Shown here: positions 10,801 through 21,291 of the stretch, one piece after another | Layout: the number at the start of each line of letters is the position of its first letter | How positions within the stretch are numbered: position 1 is the first letter of the stretch | NCBI RefSeq assembly: GCF_015706575.1 | Contig: NW_024037057.1 | Location: 8,055,203-8,119,202 of the forward strand | Length of the DNA stretch: 64,000 nt | Direction of reading: 5' to 3' | From: Patiria miniata | Lineage: Eukaryota; Echinodermata; Asteroidea; Valvatida; Asterinidae | The notes under the pieces: model-generated | What the model was told of the DNA's origin: nothing | The model's database searches: none | What the model saw: the letters and a program-made list of their open reading frames with translations, nothing else | Program-made: the position numbers and the translations under genes

Positions 10801-12796
10801 GTACTCGGGCGGCAAAGTACTCGCACTCGACATATCGAAATTGTACTCGATAATCTAAGTACTTGTTCTCGAATAACAGTACTCGAAAAAAAATGGTATG
10901 GCTTGACGTGCCAGGCCTTATTTTATCGATACTTTCAGTTTGAAATGGTTGATTGGCTTGCGGAGAAATCGAAGTTTCCTGATTTCCGCGAACAAACACA
11001 TTTAACGGCTAGCCGTGTGTAGGTGTGTATTTCGGTCTGACTGGGCCTGGGCCAATTACGCACAATTAACTATTTGTCGTATGGCCCTATTGGCCCCGAA
11101 AAAAAATGGATTCTAGATGTTCTGTGGTGTGATTTGAAGCAATTTCTTACGACTTTCCTCCATGCTTTAATATTTTCTTGGCAAAAGATAATTTTTTGAA
11201 CATCGTTTTCGAGGTTGGAGACATTGAATCAGCTATCGGTATTCTGAGCTATTGGCGTGGGGTTCGGGGCCCGCTTAAGGACCCCGAAAAAAAATGGATT
11301 TTCGATGCTCTGTGGTGTGATCTGAGGCAATTTCTTACCACTTTAACCAATAATTATCTTAGCACAAAAGATAATAATTTAAACATAATTTTCGAGGTTT
11401 TTTCAGCTAAAGGCATATTGTGAACATTGTTTTCGAGGTTGGAGTCATTGAATCAGCTACCAGAATTCTGAGCTATAGGCGTGGGGTTCGGGGCCCGCTT
11501 AAGGGCCCCGAAAATTTTGGATTCTAAATGATCTGTGGTGCTATCTGAGGCAATTTCTGACCACTTTAACCAATATTTTCTAAGCAAAAGATACATTGTA
11601 GTACATAATAGGGCCCATGGCGTCATGTAGATCAATGATAATTTTTTTAGAAACTCAAAATCTCAGCCCCCCCCCCCGGTGGCTACGCCACTGTCTATAG
11701 CTATCTCCATTTTTGCTTTCGTAGGTTATTATTGTTTTAAACAACGTATTTTTTGGCAAATTTTTTTCATTAATTTATCATTAATTGGAATGCATTGAAA
11801 ATGTCATCTTACCGTGCATATCTCGTCCCAACTACACGTTTCGACTTCGATATAAGTGCTTCTGAATGGGTCTGCGCACTGACCTGTACCTGTGCATTTG
11901 TAACACTGGATAGCATGGCTTCCACCTGTTGTCATAAAGAATAATTATGATCGGATACAATTGAACCCTAAAGGGGCCGGGCCATTTTGACCATCTCTCA
12001 GCCGGGGGTGGGGCGGATTCCGCCGCCCCCCCCCCCTCAAGATCTCGGCCATCGAATCACGAAAAAATTTGAAACTCGGTACATGCATAGAGCAACTCTT
12101 CATGAACATACCCAATAAATTTCATGACCAAAGGTCAAAGGGTTTTGGAATTATGGTTAATTAATTATTCATATGTATGAATGGCAATTCTGGTCTGTGT
12201 ACACGACGTATTATGGGAAAATTCAGTTTTCCCGGCGCGTAGCACCGGAAAAAATTTTCGCTGCGCGACAACCCCTAGTCCGATTTTTATGTTTTTGGTG
12301 TCAAAAGATGCGCAAAGCTCGAGGCTAAAAAGTCATAAAAGATCAGGTCGCGAAAAAAATTTTTTTAAAGGCTATCACGGAAAAAGTTCAGGGGGGGGGC
12401 AGATTCCGCCCCCCGGCACATTTAGGGTTAAGAACTTCTTTTGAGCAGAATAAAAAGCCGAATGTGTGATACAGTGCAGGCGTAGTAGAATAAAACGGTA
12501 ATAGTCTATGCTGGCATCAGCACTTTCCCGAATCCTTCCACCATCCCCCCTCCTACTCCCAACCAATTTGAAGTGAACAAACTCGACAGTGCCAATTGTG
12601 GGTGACTCGATCCACTGAGAGTGAAAAGAATCGTTACATATCTGCTCCCCGTTGAGCACAGAAAACACTCTGACGTAAGAAAATAAACTGCGATTTCTTC
12701 AAATCGTGTGTACCCATATAAAAATCATCAAAAAGTAAATGTAATTTACTTACCGAGGCAACACAGAATAGCAACGAGACCGAAAAGCCACTTCAT
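7879..12796 (-). CDS. Ly6/uPAR-domain GPI-anchored protein, complete three-exon gene
   Basis: CDS is complement(join(7879..8112, 11813..11925, 12754..12796)), 129 residues. Exon 1 (43 nt) gives the signal peptide MKWLFGLVAILCCLG. Exon 2 supplies the first finger with IQCYKC, GQCADPF and five cysteines, a pattern typical of invertebrate Quiver/Sleepless-like Ly6 proteins. Exon 3 begins KVRADDPG and ends in ACCCPTSLCN followed by a hydrophobic GPI tail. Donors are GTAAGT and GTAAGA, acceptors CAG, phases 1 and 0. The protein should be secreted, disulphide-bonded and GPI-anchored; no ligand is known. Relative to the paralogue at 1236-1469, one cysteine is Trp (residue 76, TGG for TGC), leaving 11 rather than 12 cysteines in the mature part. 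The 3.7-kb second intron holds a satellite, a Harbinger-like MITE and hAT fragments; intron 1 holds a piggyBac-like MITE. A leader acceptor may lie at 12819. Confidence 0.9.
8892..9010. repeat. Short tandem repeat, about 59-bp unit, two copies
   Basis: The unit containing GTTGTGAAACAACCGGCATA and GTGAATGTGTGG occurs at about 8892 and again at 8951. It leads directly into the longer satellite that follows. It lies in intron 2 of the minus-strand Ly6 gene. Confidence 0.75.
9012..9500. repeat. Satellite-like tandem repeat, 186-189-bp unit, about 2.6 copies
   Basis: Units begin with GGGTGGTTTTAAGCGCCCAT at 9012 and 9198 and with a diverged form at 9387. All contain ATTGAATCAATGGCGAAAAG and GGTGTATCTTTACAC-type sequence. 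The spacing is close to a nucleosome repeat. It is non-coding and intronic. Confidence 0.85.
9566..10410. mobile_element. PIF/Harbinger-like MITE, 845 bp, TTA target duplication
   Basis: Terminal inverted repeats of about 60 bp start GGGGCCATTCAGAATTTTCA and are flanked by TTA on both sides (9563-9565 and 10411-10413), as expected for PIF/Harbinger elements. Inside are TGTACATG-rich microsatellites (about 9780-9815 and 10250-10312) and a GC hairpin at 9979-10025 made of CGCTCGTACCCCCGCCCTG and its complement. No transposase is present. Confidence 0.75.
10445..10620. repeat. Inverted partner of bases 40-215
   Basis: Contains GCGCAGTTGAAATTAGTTCA and TTTCATTTTGGCAAAATCC, which pair in reverse with the first 215 bases of the window. 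This supports an old inverted duplication that also carried the two similar Ly6 last exons. Confidence 0.6.
10683..10890. repeat. Degenerate (GTACTC)n low-complexity tract
   Basis: An imperfect hexamer array of TACTCG/GTACTC with an inverted dyad, CTCGAGTACTACTCGAG, near 10705-10722. Non-coding. Confidence 0.75.
11090..11693. mobile_element. Tandemly repeated hAT-MITE fragments with a CAGTGGCGTAGCC end
   Basis: Three imperfect direct copies of the hAT-MITE interior (GGGGTTCGGGGCCCGCTTAA near 11261 and 11485, with a partial copy from 11090). Each is followed by CTGTGGTG and GAGGCAATTTCT. The block ends with GGCTACGCCACTG (11681-11693), the complement of a very common hAT terminus. No left end was found. 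It is intronic in the minus-strand Ly6 gene. Confidence 0.6.
11966..12427. mobile_element. piggyBac-like MITE, CCCTAAAGG ends
   Basis: A 462-bp element starts CCCTAAAGGGGCCGGG and ends with an inverted counterpart reaching TTTAGGG. TTAA follows on the right; the left flank is TGAA, probably a mutated TTAA. Two sister copies at 22382 and 59878 have TTAA on both sides. The poly-G/poly-C hairpins near each end are part of the element. It lies in intron 1 of the 7879-12796 gene. Confidence 0.7.
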
Positions 12797-13157
12797 TTTT
12801 TGGGAAATTTCTCTGGAGCTGAATTTAAATGAAATTGACTGATATTGGAGTTTAAAAGAAAAGGTAGGTGCTACTAGATAAATTCGACGAACAAGAAGTT
12901 GACGTTTGTACTGTGGGTGTTCACATGTACATGTGCCAGTCAACTCATATCACAACCGTGATTATTCTTGAACTTGCTTCCTCTATCCTGATTCGATACC
13001 GCAATTAGCAAGGAATGGAATTATATCGTGTACTTGGTGTTGGTATTTCCAACGTGCATTACGCGTTTTTTCCATGCATTGCAATTAATACGTCCGCACC
13101 TCAAAAACAGTCCTGTCATTTCCAATTTGCTCGCATTAATATGAAATGTGATATTGC
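12797..13157. other. 5' flank of the minus-strand Ly6 gene
   Basis: A plausible leader acceptor (AAATTCAG on the minus strand, exon starting at 12818) lies 22 bases before the ATG, as in the other paralogues. No TATA box or first exon could be placed with confidence. Confidence 0.4.
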
Positions 13158-13353
13158 ATTGGCACTCATTCAAGTGGCCACTCATTCAAGTGGCCAATCA
13201 TGCTACTTTACGCTCACTCTACTGTCTAATCATTCTACTGGCCACTCATTCTAATTGCCACTCATTCTACTGACCACTCATTCTACATACCACTCATTCT
13301 ATTGGTCACTCATTCAGCTGGCCACTCATTCTACTGGTGGCCACTCACTCTTA
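13158..13353 (+). repeat. 16-bp minisatellite (CCACTCATTCTACTGG)n, short allele
   Basis: About twelve imperfect copies of CCACTCATTCTACTGG. The same array is about twice as long at 48993-49386 and recurs inverted at 55590-55805. It is not a CRISPR: units are head to tail with no unique spacers. Confidence 0.9.
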
Positions 13354-13429
13354 GACTGTCCGAACATTTTACTGGCCATCTGCATATTACAGATACGTGA
13401 TGAGGGTGCTTGACTCCGATAGGTTGCAG

Positions 13430-13890
13430 GCCAGAATTGTGGCCCAAAATGTCCTATTCGCCGCCGACCAAATCACGTCAAATGCCGTCAAATTATCTGC
13501 TATATAATATAGCATTCTGAGGGTCATGAACTTGAGGGTTTGCAAAAAAAGAAGCATGAACGCGGTGAGCAGGCATGCGAGCTTGTTATTTGGATGAAAG
13601 TGAGCCCTACAATTGCTCTATTTTGTAATGGAGCGTAGGCATCTTTTCTTTTCTCAAAATGGCGATGGGTTCTGGACTACTTTTAGAGACGATCGTGTTT
13701 GAATGGTCATTTTGAACGTCAGATCACCCCCTCAAAATTGAACAGAAAATGAAAGAGGATGAACTAAGCTTTAATTCGATGTGTGTCTCAAACACCTTGG
13801 AAAGTTGTGAGTATCTTTCCTGATATTTGACAATGGGGTTATTCATCACTGGGGTCTATGGCAGATTAAGTACTGGTCTGCATCCCGAGG
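13430..13890. repeat. Dispersed repeat family (CTCAAACACCTTGG family)
   Basis: A non-coding interspersed repeat of about 450 bp recognised by GAGGGTTTGCAAAA, TTGCTCTATTTTG and TGTCTCAAACACCTTGG. Related copies lie at about 15000-15730, 24095-24330, 29300-29500, 29895-30381, 49490-49940, 51060-51790, 55147-55520 and 61590-61840. The 29895 copy keeps terminal inverted repeats, so the family is probably a DNA-transposon MITE. Confidence 0.6.
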
Positions 13891-14016
13891 GTAAAACGCA
13901 GGATCTATGACATTTAAAAGGAAAATTCATTTGACAAGTGAAAATGCAAAGGGAAAAAAAAGCGGGAACCCCATCGTCTATATAGACCAGTTCAGTGGAT
14001 ATAGGGATTAGTAAGG

Positions 14017-14390
14017 CCAATTCGGGCGATTCACAATGCAGTGCGCCACCAAGAGTTTGTCATGGAGAGTTATTTTTTTTCCCATTGCATTGTGGGAGAT
14101 GTTCCACAAATTCACAGCGCGGGACATTTGAAATATTGTTGCTTTTTCCGGAGTTTCGTAAACGTATGATTCGAGTATACGTTTGCCCTTTTCTTTTCTT
14201 TTCTTTTCATCACTATAGTGTTTTTTTTGTAAGGCGGCAGAATGCTATGTCACAATCTGTACAAAATAACTCAAGTTATCTGCTGACACGCATTCAAATG
14301 GGCTATGTTTTGTCGACCGTCACCTTGAAAACTGGACTCTCCATGGCAAACTGTTGGTGGCGCACTGCATTGTGCATCGCTCGAATTTGG
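14017..14390. mobile_element. MITE with about 45-bp terminal inverted repeats
   Basis: Begins CCAATTCGGGCGATTCACAA and ends with its inverted counterpart through ...GCATCGCTCGAATTTGG. The arms include CAATGCAGTGCGCCACCAA. A sister copy is at 50075-50450 in copy 2 of the duplication. The 155- and 136-residue open frames across it are not conserved as proteins. Confidence 0.75.
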
Positions 14391-15084
14391 CTGCGTCCGA
14401 CTTTAATTATGGCCGGGTACACCATTGTCGCCTATGGGAATGGACTTCAGCCGCCTTCATAGACGCATGTGTTATTGTCAGCAGTAGCAAATTTAGTCCG
14501 TCGAGGCCTTTCTCTCCCCCGGCTGTGGGAAACGAAGAGCGCCCTCTATATTTCAGACACAATGTCTTTAGCCTCAGTTTAAATTAGAGTTCATCCATGG
14601 GGCGTGAAGCAGATGGGCTTTCGAAACAATGCCAAACTGCCGAAAATACGGTTTTTTATGTGTGAAATTGAAAGACGTGAATTCTCAGTCAGTCACTGAT
14701 CACACTGTCGGCTGAGGGCTCTCGAAGGCGTCATTTCAAGAGCCGTTCTTTTTATAAACAATGACGTCATACTTTTGGAAACCCAGAACCAACTCTCAAA
14801 AATTCACCAAGCGAGGGCGCTCTTTTATGTGTGTGAAACAGCCGTGCGTGAGGGACTCATGATCACTACCGCCCATATTGCCCAATTTGTGTTCTGACCT
14901 TGAAGATCCGTAATGCACTCACCACTAAGCTGCCGTGCAATTGAGGGCGCCTTGCTTTTATAAGGGTGCAGTCTAGTAAACGGACCCGAAATTACCGACG
15001 CCGGCCAAAACATTCTACGTTATTACAGCATTTTTAGGGCGATGAACTGAGGGTTTGTGAAAAAAGAAGAGTGGAAGTAGTACA

Positions 15085-15379
15085 CAAGGGCGGATCCAGA
15101 ACACCATTTTTTGGGGGGCCAAAAAAAATTTTGGTCCCCCAAAAAAGTGGGTCTAAAAAATTACGGCGTGGGGTTCGGGGCCCGCTAGGGCCCGGAAAAA
15201 AATTTGGATTCTAGATGCTCTGTGGTGCGATCTGAGGCAATTTCTGACCACTTTAACCAATTTTTTTTGAGGAAAAGATGGTGGTGTACTCATTGCCTGC
15301 CTTTATTGCGATGTCACATTCTTTTTTTGAGGGGCCATGGCCCCCTTTGGCCCCCCCCCCCCCCCTGGATCCGCCCTTG
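15085..15379. mobile_element. hAT MITE (CAAGGGCGGATCC family), 295 bp
   Basis: Terminal inverted repeats CAAGGGCGGATCC, flanked by a perfect 8-bp duplication GTAGTACA (15077-15084 and 15380-15387), the hAT hallmark. The inside has GGGGTTCGGGGCCCGCTAGG and GAGGCAATTTCTGACCACTT and ends in a long C run. It interrupts a copy of the dispersed repeat family. The same insertion is in copy 2 at 51148-51439, so it predates the duplication. Confidence 0.9.
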
Positions 15380-16249
15380 GTAGTACATAGGACTGCAAGC
15401 TAGTATTTTTGTTAGATTTGGGTGAAATTGGACCCTACTATTGCTCTATTTTGCAATGGAGCGCAGGCTAGGCATCATTTTACCAAATTGCGATGGGCTA
15501 CAATTACTAATTTTAGGGGTAAATATCTTACGATGGAATTTTCTCCCAAAAATCATTGGTCAACCCCAAAATATTGACCAACAAACAAAAGATGATGAAA
15601 TAAGCTATAATTCCATGTGTGTCTCAAACACCTTGGGGAGTTGTGTTTCCTCCTGAATTTCAAAAGTGGCCGTATCACTGGGGTCTATTGCTGTTTATTT
15701 AATGGTCTAGCTGTGACCATGATGTACCCACCAGCTAGCGCGCTGGTAGTCTGGGCTCCAGACTGGATTAGCGAATTTTATTCCGCGAATCATGGAGCCG
15801 CTCCTTCGCAAGCGATTTTAAGCTACTAAGCCGGTATGTAGAGGACGCTATTTCATCGTCTAAGTTTATCGTTGAGATAAGTTTATTTAAGGTGAAAAAT
15901 AGAGAACCAGAACCTAAATGTCCTGCAGCAATTGAAAACTGAATTATGCATGATATGTTACGAGCAACCCACTTACGGGGAAAAACAATTCGCGAGCAGT
16001 CACCGGAGTCCTGAGCCCAATTTCTTGGCTCTGCTTACCGTTAGCAAAAAAAAAAACCTGCTTACTATAACAGCAAATTCTATGTTTACTGTAAGTGTAT
16101 GCGCATGCGTAGGCCTACATCCCGCAACTGAGTATTCTTTGCTTACAGGATTAGCACAGAATTTTTATGCTATAGCGGTTAGCACAAAATGGTAATCGTA
16201 AGCGCGTTATTCTGTTGCTAGCAAACTGGTACTGCGGTATACCAGGGTA

Positions 16250-16600
16250 AACACGAGTATCACGTGATGACTTACCACACGTTGTGGCGGGTATCCGCTC
16301 CGTTCACAAGTACCCCCTCACCGGCAAAGGAAGTACAGTTGGGGATGCGCGGCCACTGCGTGTACATAGAACAAATCCCCTGGTGTGTACGCGCGTCACA
16401 CACAAGGAACGGTGAGCGAAATGTACCGACCATGGGACGTCGTTGCTAGGTAAAAGTGCGCCCTCTTTTGGTAGTGCACGGAGCTCATATGCGACACATG
16501 TCTGTCCAGATGGACGGCTTGTAAACAGACTACAATCAATGGAATATATCACCATGCTGACTCAATGCTGCCAAGTACATGATGCGGCAATATCATTATT
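16250..16600. repeat. Dispersed repeat segment shared by all duplicated blocks
   Basis: Starts ACACGAGTATCACGTGATGA and includes TATCCGCTCCGTTCAC and TCAATGCTGCCAAGTACATG. Diverged relatives are at 32610-32810, 34755-34960, 47200-47450 and 52344-52690. Non-coding. Confidence 0.6.
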
Positions 16601-16602
16601 AA

Positions 16603-16964
16603 GGCCAAAAAAAAAAAATATTCGGTCTCTGGTCAGACCGAAGTTCCGGAATTGACGCGGGGACGCGGCTTTTTTTTTTTCTTCAAGCTTGGATTGTATA
16701 GAAAAGGTGGGGTATTATTTTGCTTTTTTGGTGTCCTCATGTACACTGGTGTCCTCCATAATTTGCCTTGGTGCTCTCGATCATTTGCCTTGGTGCAATT
16801 TCCCATTCCTTGGTGCTCTTTGGTAAAAAAAAAATGAGGAGGGGCGGCAATACAGGGCGCCGTTGGAGCTAGCGCGGAACATTTTTTTGGGGAAAAAGAT
16901 TGACGCGCATGATTAAAATCGACGCGCGCGCTGACCAGAGACCGACTTATTTTTTTTTTTGGCC
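16603..16964. mobile_element. PIF/Harbinger-like MITE (GGCCAAAAA family), 362 bp
   Basis: Inverted ends GGCCAAAAAAAAAAA...TCGGTCTCTGGTCAG are flanked by TAA on both sides (16600-16602 and 16965-16967). The diverged older block at 34.87 kb has no such insertion at the matching position. It is also present in copy 2 at 52693-53057. No transposase. Confidence 0.8.
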
Positions 16965-16967
16965 TAA

Positions 16968-18538
16968 GTCCATGGAGTCTAAAGTCTAAATATACATACA
17001 GAAGTTATTCATTTACGCAGTGAATAATCATCTATGAAACAAAAATGACAAAAGATATTTATTTGTAAATTTCCACTGTTTGAATGCATTGCAACAACAG
17101 TGAATAATCATCTATGGGAAAAAGTGACCCCCAAAAAATCGTGTTTTTGTAAATTGCCACTGTTAGTGAACGCATTCAACAATAGTGTTGCGCTTAAATA
17201 TTGCTAAAGCATATAGTCAAAGCTTTCAATATATTTTTTAATACATAGGTTGCATTTAAACTTTTATTGTGGTCCATTATGTATAATATGGTCCGTTTTT
17301 GACTTGGTTTTGGTTTTTAACCAGGTTTTATGGCATGTGCGTTTGGCATGGATTTCCGTTTGGGCATATTAAATTTTCATTTTGATCTTTAAGTTTTGTG
17401 TATTGTTTGACTTGTGTGTTTTGGTCCTCTTCTAGTGAGTTGGTGTAGGCATACACTAAAGACATTATGAAATACATTTCAAGAGTTTTTTTCCCCCAAG
17501 TCTATATAAATGAACCTTTTTTTTTCTTGGTCTTTTCGCACTGGTTACCTTCATATTTGACATGTCCAGCTCATAGTATCGTGCCTGCACATGTGCGGTT
17601 TTTGGAGGAACCTTTTTCGTTCATCCTAAGAAAGTACGTAAATTAAAAATAAAACAAGTAAACATGACCTTTGTTCGCTGATAGCCAAACAACGCCTACT
17701 GACCTTAATCTTCGCGATTTGCGACAGTTTATGTAAACATTTCAAAGGTCGTGTAACAATGAACTAGACGTTTTATCTTCTCCCAAACAATTTTCGGCTG
17801 TTTTAATCAGATTAAATTGGAAAATATGCACGCAGTAACAGTGTGTCGTTCGAATGGAGACTTTTTGTGAGACTTCACACGAATATTTCTTTTATGGTGT
17901 CTTGCATTGATTGAGAAAGGGTCCCGTGCTTCAGTTCTGGAAAGAGTAAATAGATTAAAATATTAACTTGGGAGAAGGAAACAATGTCATCCAAAGGGTA
18001 CAATTCTAATTTGGCCGGTACATTTTTTAAATTACATGACTTTGGTTCCTAATCCTTCCAAAGTTTCGCATTGTGCCTGTGTGCTAAATCGACCCATAAG
18101 GGTGTGTAAGTTCCTAGAAGACTTCAAATTATACCATGGGTGGATCCATGATTTTCCAACAGGCGGTTGCTGCATACGTTGTTGAAGTTCGAGATTCTTT
18201 AGAGGGGATTGGATCAAAAAAGCATAAACAAGACACAGGCCTTTCATTGACTGCACGTTGGGTGCGGTATTCAGGACAATAATCAGATTCGTGTAACCCT
18301 TTGCAGCTATGTGCTGATCCTGACCTTTCAGGACATCACCCACTTGCGAAACCTATAGAAAAACATCATCCCGGATGTGAAATCTTTACAAAAAGGGATA
18401 AAAGGAACACAATGCCATCACCCCACATGGCCTTCCTGTTGAGTTGTATGAATTAATGTCCATATATAGCATATTAAATCTCATTGTATTTGTTATATTA
18501 TATTTCGTATTTTATTGTATGCATTATTATCTTCTTCT
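16968..18538. other. Gene-free part of copy 1
   Basis: AT-rich sequence present also in copy 2. It contains a direct repeat of AACAACAGTGAATAATCATCT. A 103-codon open frame on the minus strand (18032-18343) lies over a stretch missing from copy 2; it matches no family I know and is not counted as a gene. Confidence 0.45.
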
Positions 18539-18539
18539 T

Positions 18540-18570
<31 letters not shown>

Positions 18571-18700
18571 CTGAGGGGGAGGTAGACTTCCGAGATCTTA
18601 TTGATAGCTAGAGGTGGCGCGTTTGTACGGGGGCTGGGGGGGGGGGGGGCTTTTGTCTAGCCCCCCTCCCACACACACACACACACCCACACACACAGAC
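18539..18700. repeat. (GT)n, poly-G and (CA)n low-complexity cluster with a dyad
   Basis: GT repeats and a run of about 18 G, then TTGATAGCTAGAGGTGGCG, another G run and CA repeats. The two CTAGCCCC/GGGGCT flanks form an inverted pair. In copy 2 (55830-55980) the AGAGGTGGCG unit is present twice as a palindrome. Confidence 0.8.
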
Positions 18701-19204
18701 AATCCATAAAAAAAATTGCAGTAGGAAATGTTAGAAGGTGACGTCACCAGTGGCGCACCCAATAAGACTCTTTTTCAAATGGGTATAAAATTCCAAATGA
18801 TAACAAAGTCAAGTTAGGCAACATGATAAAAACAACAGCAACACGTGGACGGATGTGACGCGCAGGAAGCACACTTGAAGTGTTTTTTGTAAACAATATT
18901 CTAAGTTGTACCCTGATTTAAGAACCTTCGGTCCTCATTCCAATTAGCCTTAACCTTTTAAGGGCGGCACAATATCACTGTGGAGTTCAAGTGTTTCGAA
19001 ATCGAAACAGGGAGGGTTAGTCCTTTATCAAGCCCGTTGTATCTAACTGATAAAATGTATTTATTTTAGCGATATTCGCCCCCAAAATAAACTTTCGTTT
19101 CCCCTGCCACATTGAACCTACGTCATCCATATCACACTGAAAGAAAACTCTAATGGGCGTGAATACCAGAGAGATATCGGTACATAACTCCCCCCCCCAA
19201 CAGA
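18701..19204. other. Gene-free part of copy 1
   Basis: Contains TAGCGATATTCGCC and CACGTGGACGGATGTGACG, which recur at 56030-56500, again at 56780-57190, and in diverged form at 35890-36060. No exon seen. Confidence 0.5.
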
Positions 19205-19600
19205 AAAACAACCGGGGGGGGGGCAGAGGGGGCAGTTGCCTCCCCCCCCCCCCCCCCCCACTTTTGAATAGGTAGCTATTTTGCCCCCCCCCCACTTTTT
19301 TTACCAGGAGCGATTTTTAAAAAACGAGGTTAATTAAAATGATACAGGAGGTAAAAAAAGATTTGAACACGTGTCTCATTTACAGGGCCCTATTAGTAGT
19401 ATTATGTACTACAATGTATCTTTGCTCAGAAAATATTGGTTAAAGTGGTCACTTTTGCCTCAGATCGCACCACAGAGCATCTAGAATCCAATTTTTTCCG
19501 GGGCCCTTAAGCGGGCCCTGAACCATACGCCTCAAGGGCTTCGCACTTCACGCTCGCATCAGTTCTGATCAAGATATCCCCCCCCCCACTTTTGAAAAGC
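19205..19600. mobile_element. hAT-MITE fragments with long C/G runs
   Basis: Interior sequence of the CAAGGGCGGATCC hAT family (ATTGGTTAAAGTGGTC, CACAGAGCATCTAGAATCCA, GGGCCCTTAAGCGGGCCC) in reverse orientation, bounded by poly-C tracts. No intact ends. The segment is absent from copy 2. Confidence 0.6.
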
Positions 19601-19735
19601 GATTTACACCCCTGGTTGGTGGTGCAATTTGACAATAGGCCTTATACCTAAGTGAGTACGGCGAAACAAAATTAGAAAAATGATACGAAAATAGGGATAT
19701 ACCGGTAGGAATAGTCCACATGCATAGGTTTGCAG

Positions 19736-19750
19736 CAAGGGCGGATCCGT

Positions 19751-19783
<33 letters not shown>

Positions 19784-20071
19784 AGGGGCCATGCCCCTCC
19801 CCCCCCCAAAAAAAAACCCGAAAATTTTTTTTTTAAGTGACATTCCAATAAAGGCAGGCAATGAGTACATCACCATCTTTTCCTCAAAAAAACATTGGTT
19901 AAAGTGGTCAGAAATTGCCTCAGATCGCACCACAGAGCATCTAGAATCAAAAAAAAATTCGGGGCCCTTAAAGCGGGCCCCGAACCCCACGCCGTAATTT
20001 TTTTCCCACTTTTTTGGGGGACTAACAATTTTTTTGGCCCGCCAAAAAATTGTGTTCTGGATCCGCCCTTG
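19736..20071. mobile_element. hAT MITE (CAAGGGCGGATCC family) with a 31-base poly-G run
   Basis: Ends CAAGGGCGGATCC and GGATCCGCCCTTG, flanked by GTTTGCAG and GTTAGCAG (8-bp duplication, one mismatch). A run of about 31 G follows the left end, then the reverse-oriented family interior. It is absent from the corresponding place in copy 2. Confidence 0.85.
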
Positions 20072-20918
20072 GTTAGCAGACATTACGTAGGTCACACTTC
20101 GAACCAACTTCACACTTTTCCCATTTGCTTTGATTTTGCTGTAATCCTGCTCCGGGAACAGTAACTGGACCTTGCCCTCCCACTTTTAAAAGTGTTCCGC
20201 CGCCGATGGTAAATACATACAGTGTGCATGTTTGTAGGATTTTATAAGCGCTCCCCATTGAAAACATGTCCACCACCCCCCCCCCCCCCCCCCCCCCCAG
20301 TTGATTTTCAGAGGCCCAAGTGTCCGGAGAAAAAAAACTGTCTAAATTTCAGCACGCCTCCCTGCAAACATTTATGGATCCATTCCTGCAAGCCCCCCCC
20401 CCCCCCTAAAATATAAGCTCTAGAACCGCGTCTGGGTTGGAGCAAATCCGGCGCCACCAAATCCGGGTCGTAACTTTTTGGTTATGAGTGGTAAAAACCT
20501 GATTGAAAAAGTTGTTGTTTATTTAATGGGGATTCCTATGATATTAAGCATTTTGATAGGTTTTAAAATAAGATTTATAAAACATGCTAAAAGTAAATAA
20601 TGTAAATCTTACAGAATAGAAACTCAAAATTTGGCCATTTAAATTGTTGTATATCTCCAAAGGGCAAACACATATGAGCCTGATTCTAACGCCATTGATT
20701 TTGTTGTGCAACTTTCTTTCAGTGATACAAAACTTGAGATTTATTTCTTTAATAGATAAAATTCGCCGGACTCCCTAAAAGAGGAAACCCATTGCAAGCT
20801 GTAAATATGTAAGTAAGGCACTCCAAAACTCAGTGAATTCAACTAAAAAGATGTTAAATCTCCAACATAATCTTAGACTGGTTTTATTGATTATATTTTA
20901 TTACGTGTTTTGATAGCT

Positions 20919-21052
20919 GGCCTCGGCCTCGGCCTTGGCCTCGGAGGTGGTGGCCTCGGCCTTGGCCTTGGCCTCGCGGTTGTGGCCTCGGCCTCGGCCT
21001 TGGCCTCGAAGGTTGTGGCCTCGGCCTCGGAGGATGTGGCCTCGACTACAAC
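20919..21052 (+). repeat. (GGCCTC)n hexanucleotide array, long allele
   Basis: Imperfect GGCCTCGGCCTTGGCCTC units over about 134 bp, ending in GTGGCCTCGACTACAACACT. Copy 2 (58145-58208) has the same flanks with a much shorter array. The Gly/Leu-rich translation is an artefact of the repeat. Confidence 0.9.
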
Positions 21053-21285
21053 ACTGCTAGTTAAAATCGAGGGTATATTCGTACAAGACTTGACAAAGGT
21101 TCACTATTCGAATATCCAGGACTTTTCCTGGCCAAAAAAGCATAACTCTCAATGTAAACAGTATAATAATAAATGCAGTAATAATATAAAAAGTGTGGAG
21201 TCGACCATTGGGAGACCATCTTGTCATTAATATTATTCAATTTAAACATTGATACTAGGACAAACATTTATAAGGCTTTGCTCGT

Positions 21286-21291
21286 TTTATT
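21286..21291 (-). terminator. Candidate polyadenylation signal AATAAA, Ly6 gene 22893-25993
   Basis: AATAAA on the minus strand in a block (GCTTTGCTCGTTTTATTGAG) retained in all three duplicated genes (also 58443 and 37802). It lies 1.6 kb past the stop codon, so the 3' UTR would be long and would contain a piggyBac-like MITE. A nearer non-canonical site cannot be excluded. Confidence 0.3.

Noticed and set aside
13158..13353. CRISPR-like regular repeat
   Set aside because: Units are contiguous 16-mers without unique spacers, in a eukaryotic context.
13995..14587. 155- and 77-residue frames and the 136-residue copy-2 frame at 50240-50650
   Set aside because: They cross a MITE and differ between the two copies by frameshifts rather than silent changes.
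15441..15829. Two 70-71-residue frames identical in both duplication copies (51500-51888)
   Set aside because: The identity reflects the recent duplication; related members of the dispersed repeat are not open in the same frame.
18032..18343. 103-residue minus-strand open frame
   Set aside because: No known domain or splice context. Copy 2 lacks about 180 bases of it. Kept only as a note in the gene-free region.
20910..21230. 106-residue Gly/Leu-rich frame
   Set aside because: Translation of the (GGCCTC)n array, which differs greatly in length in copy 2.
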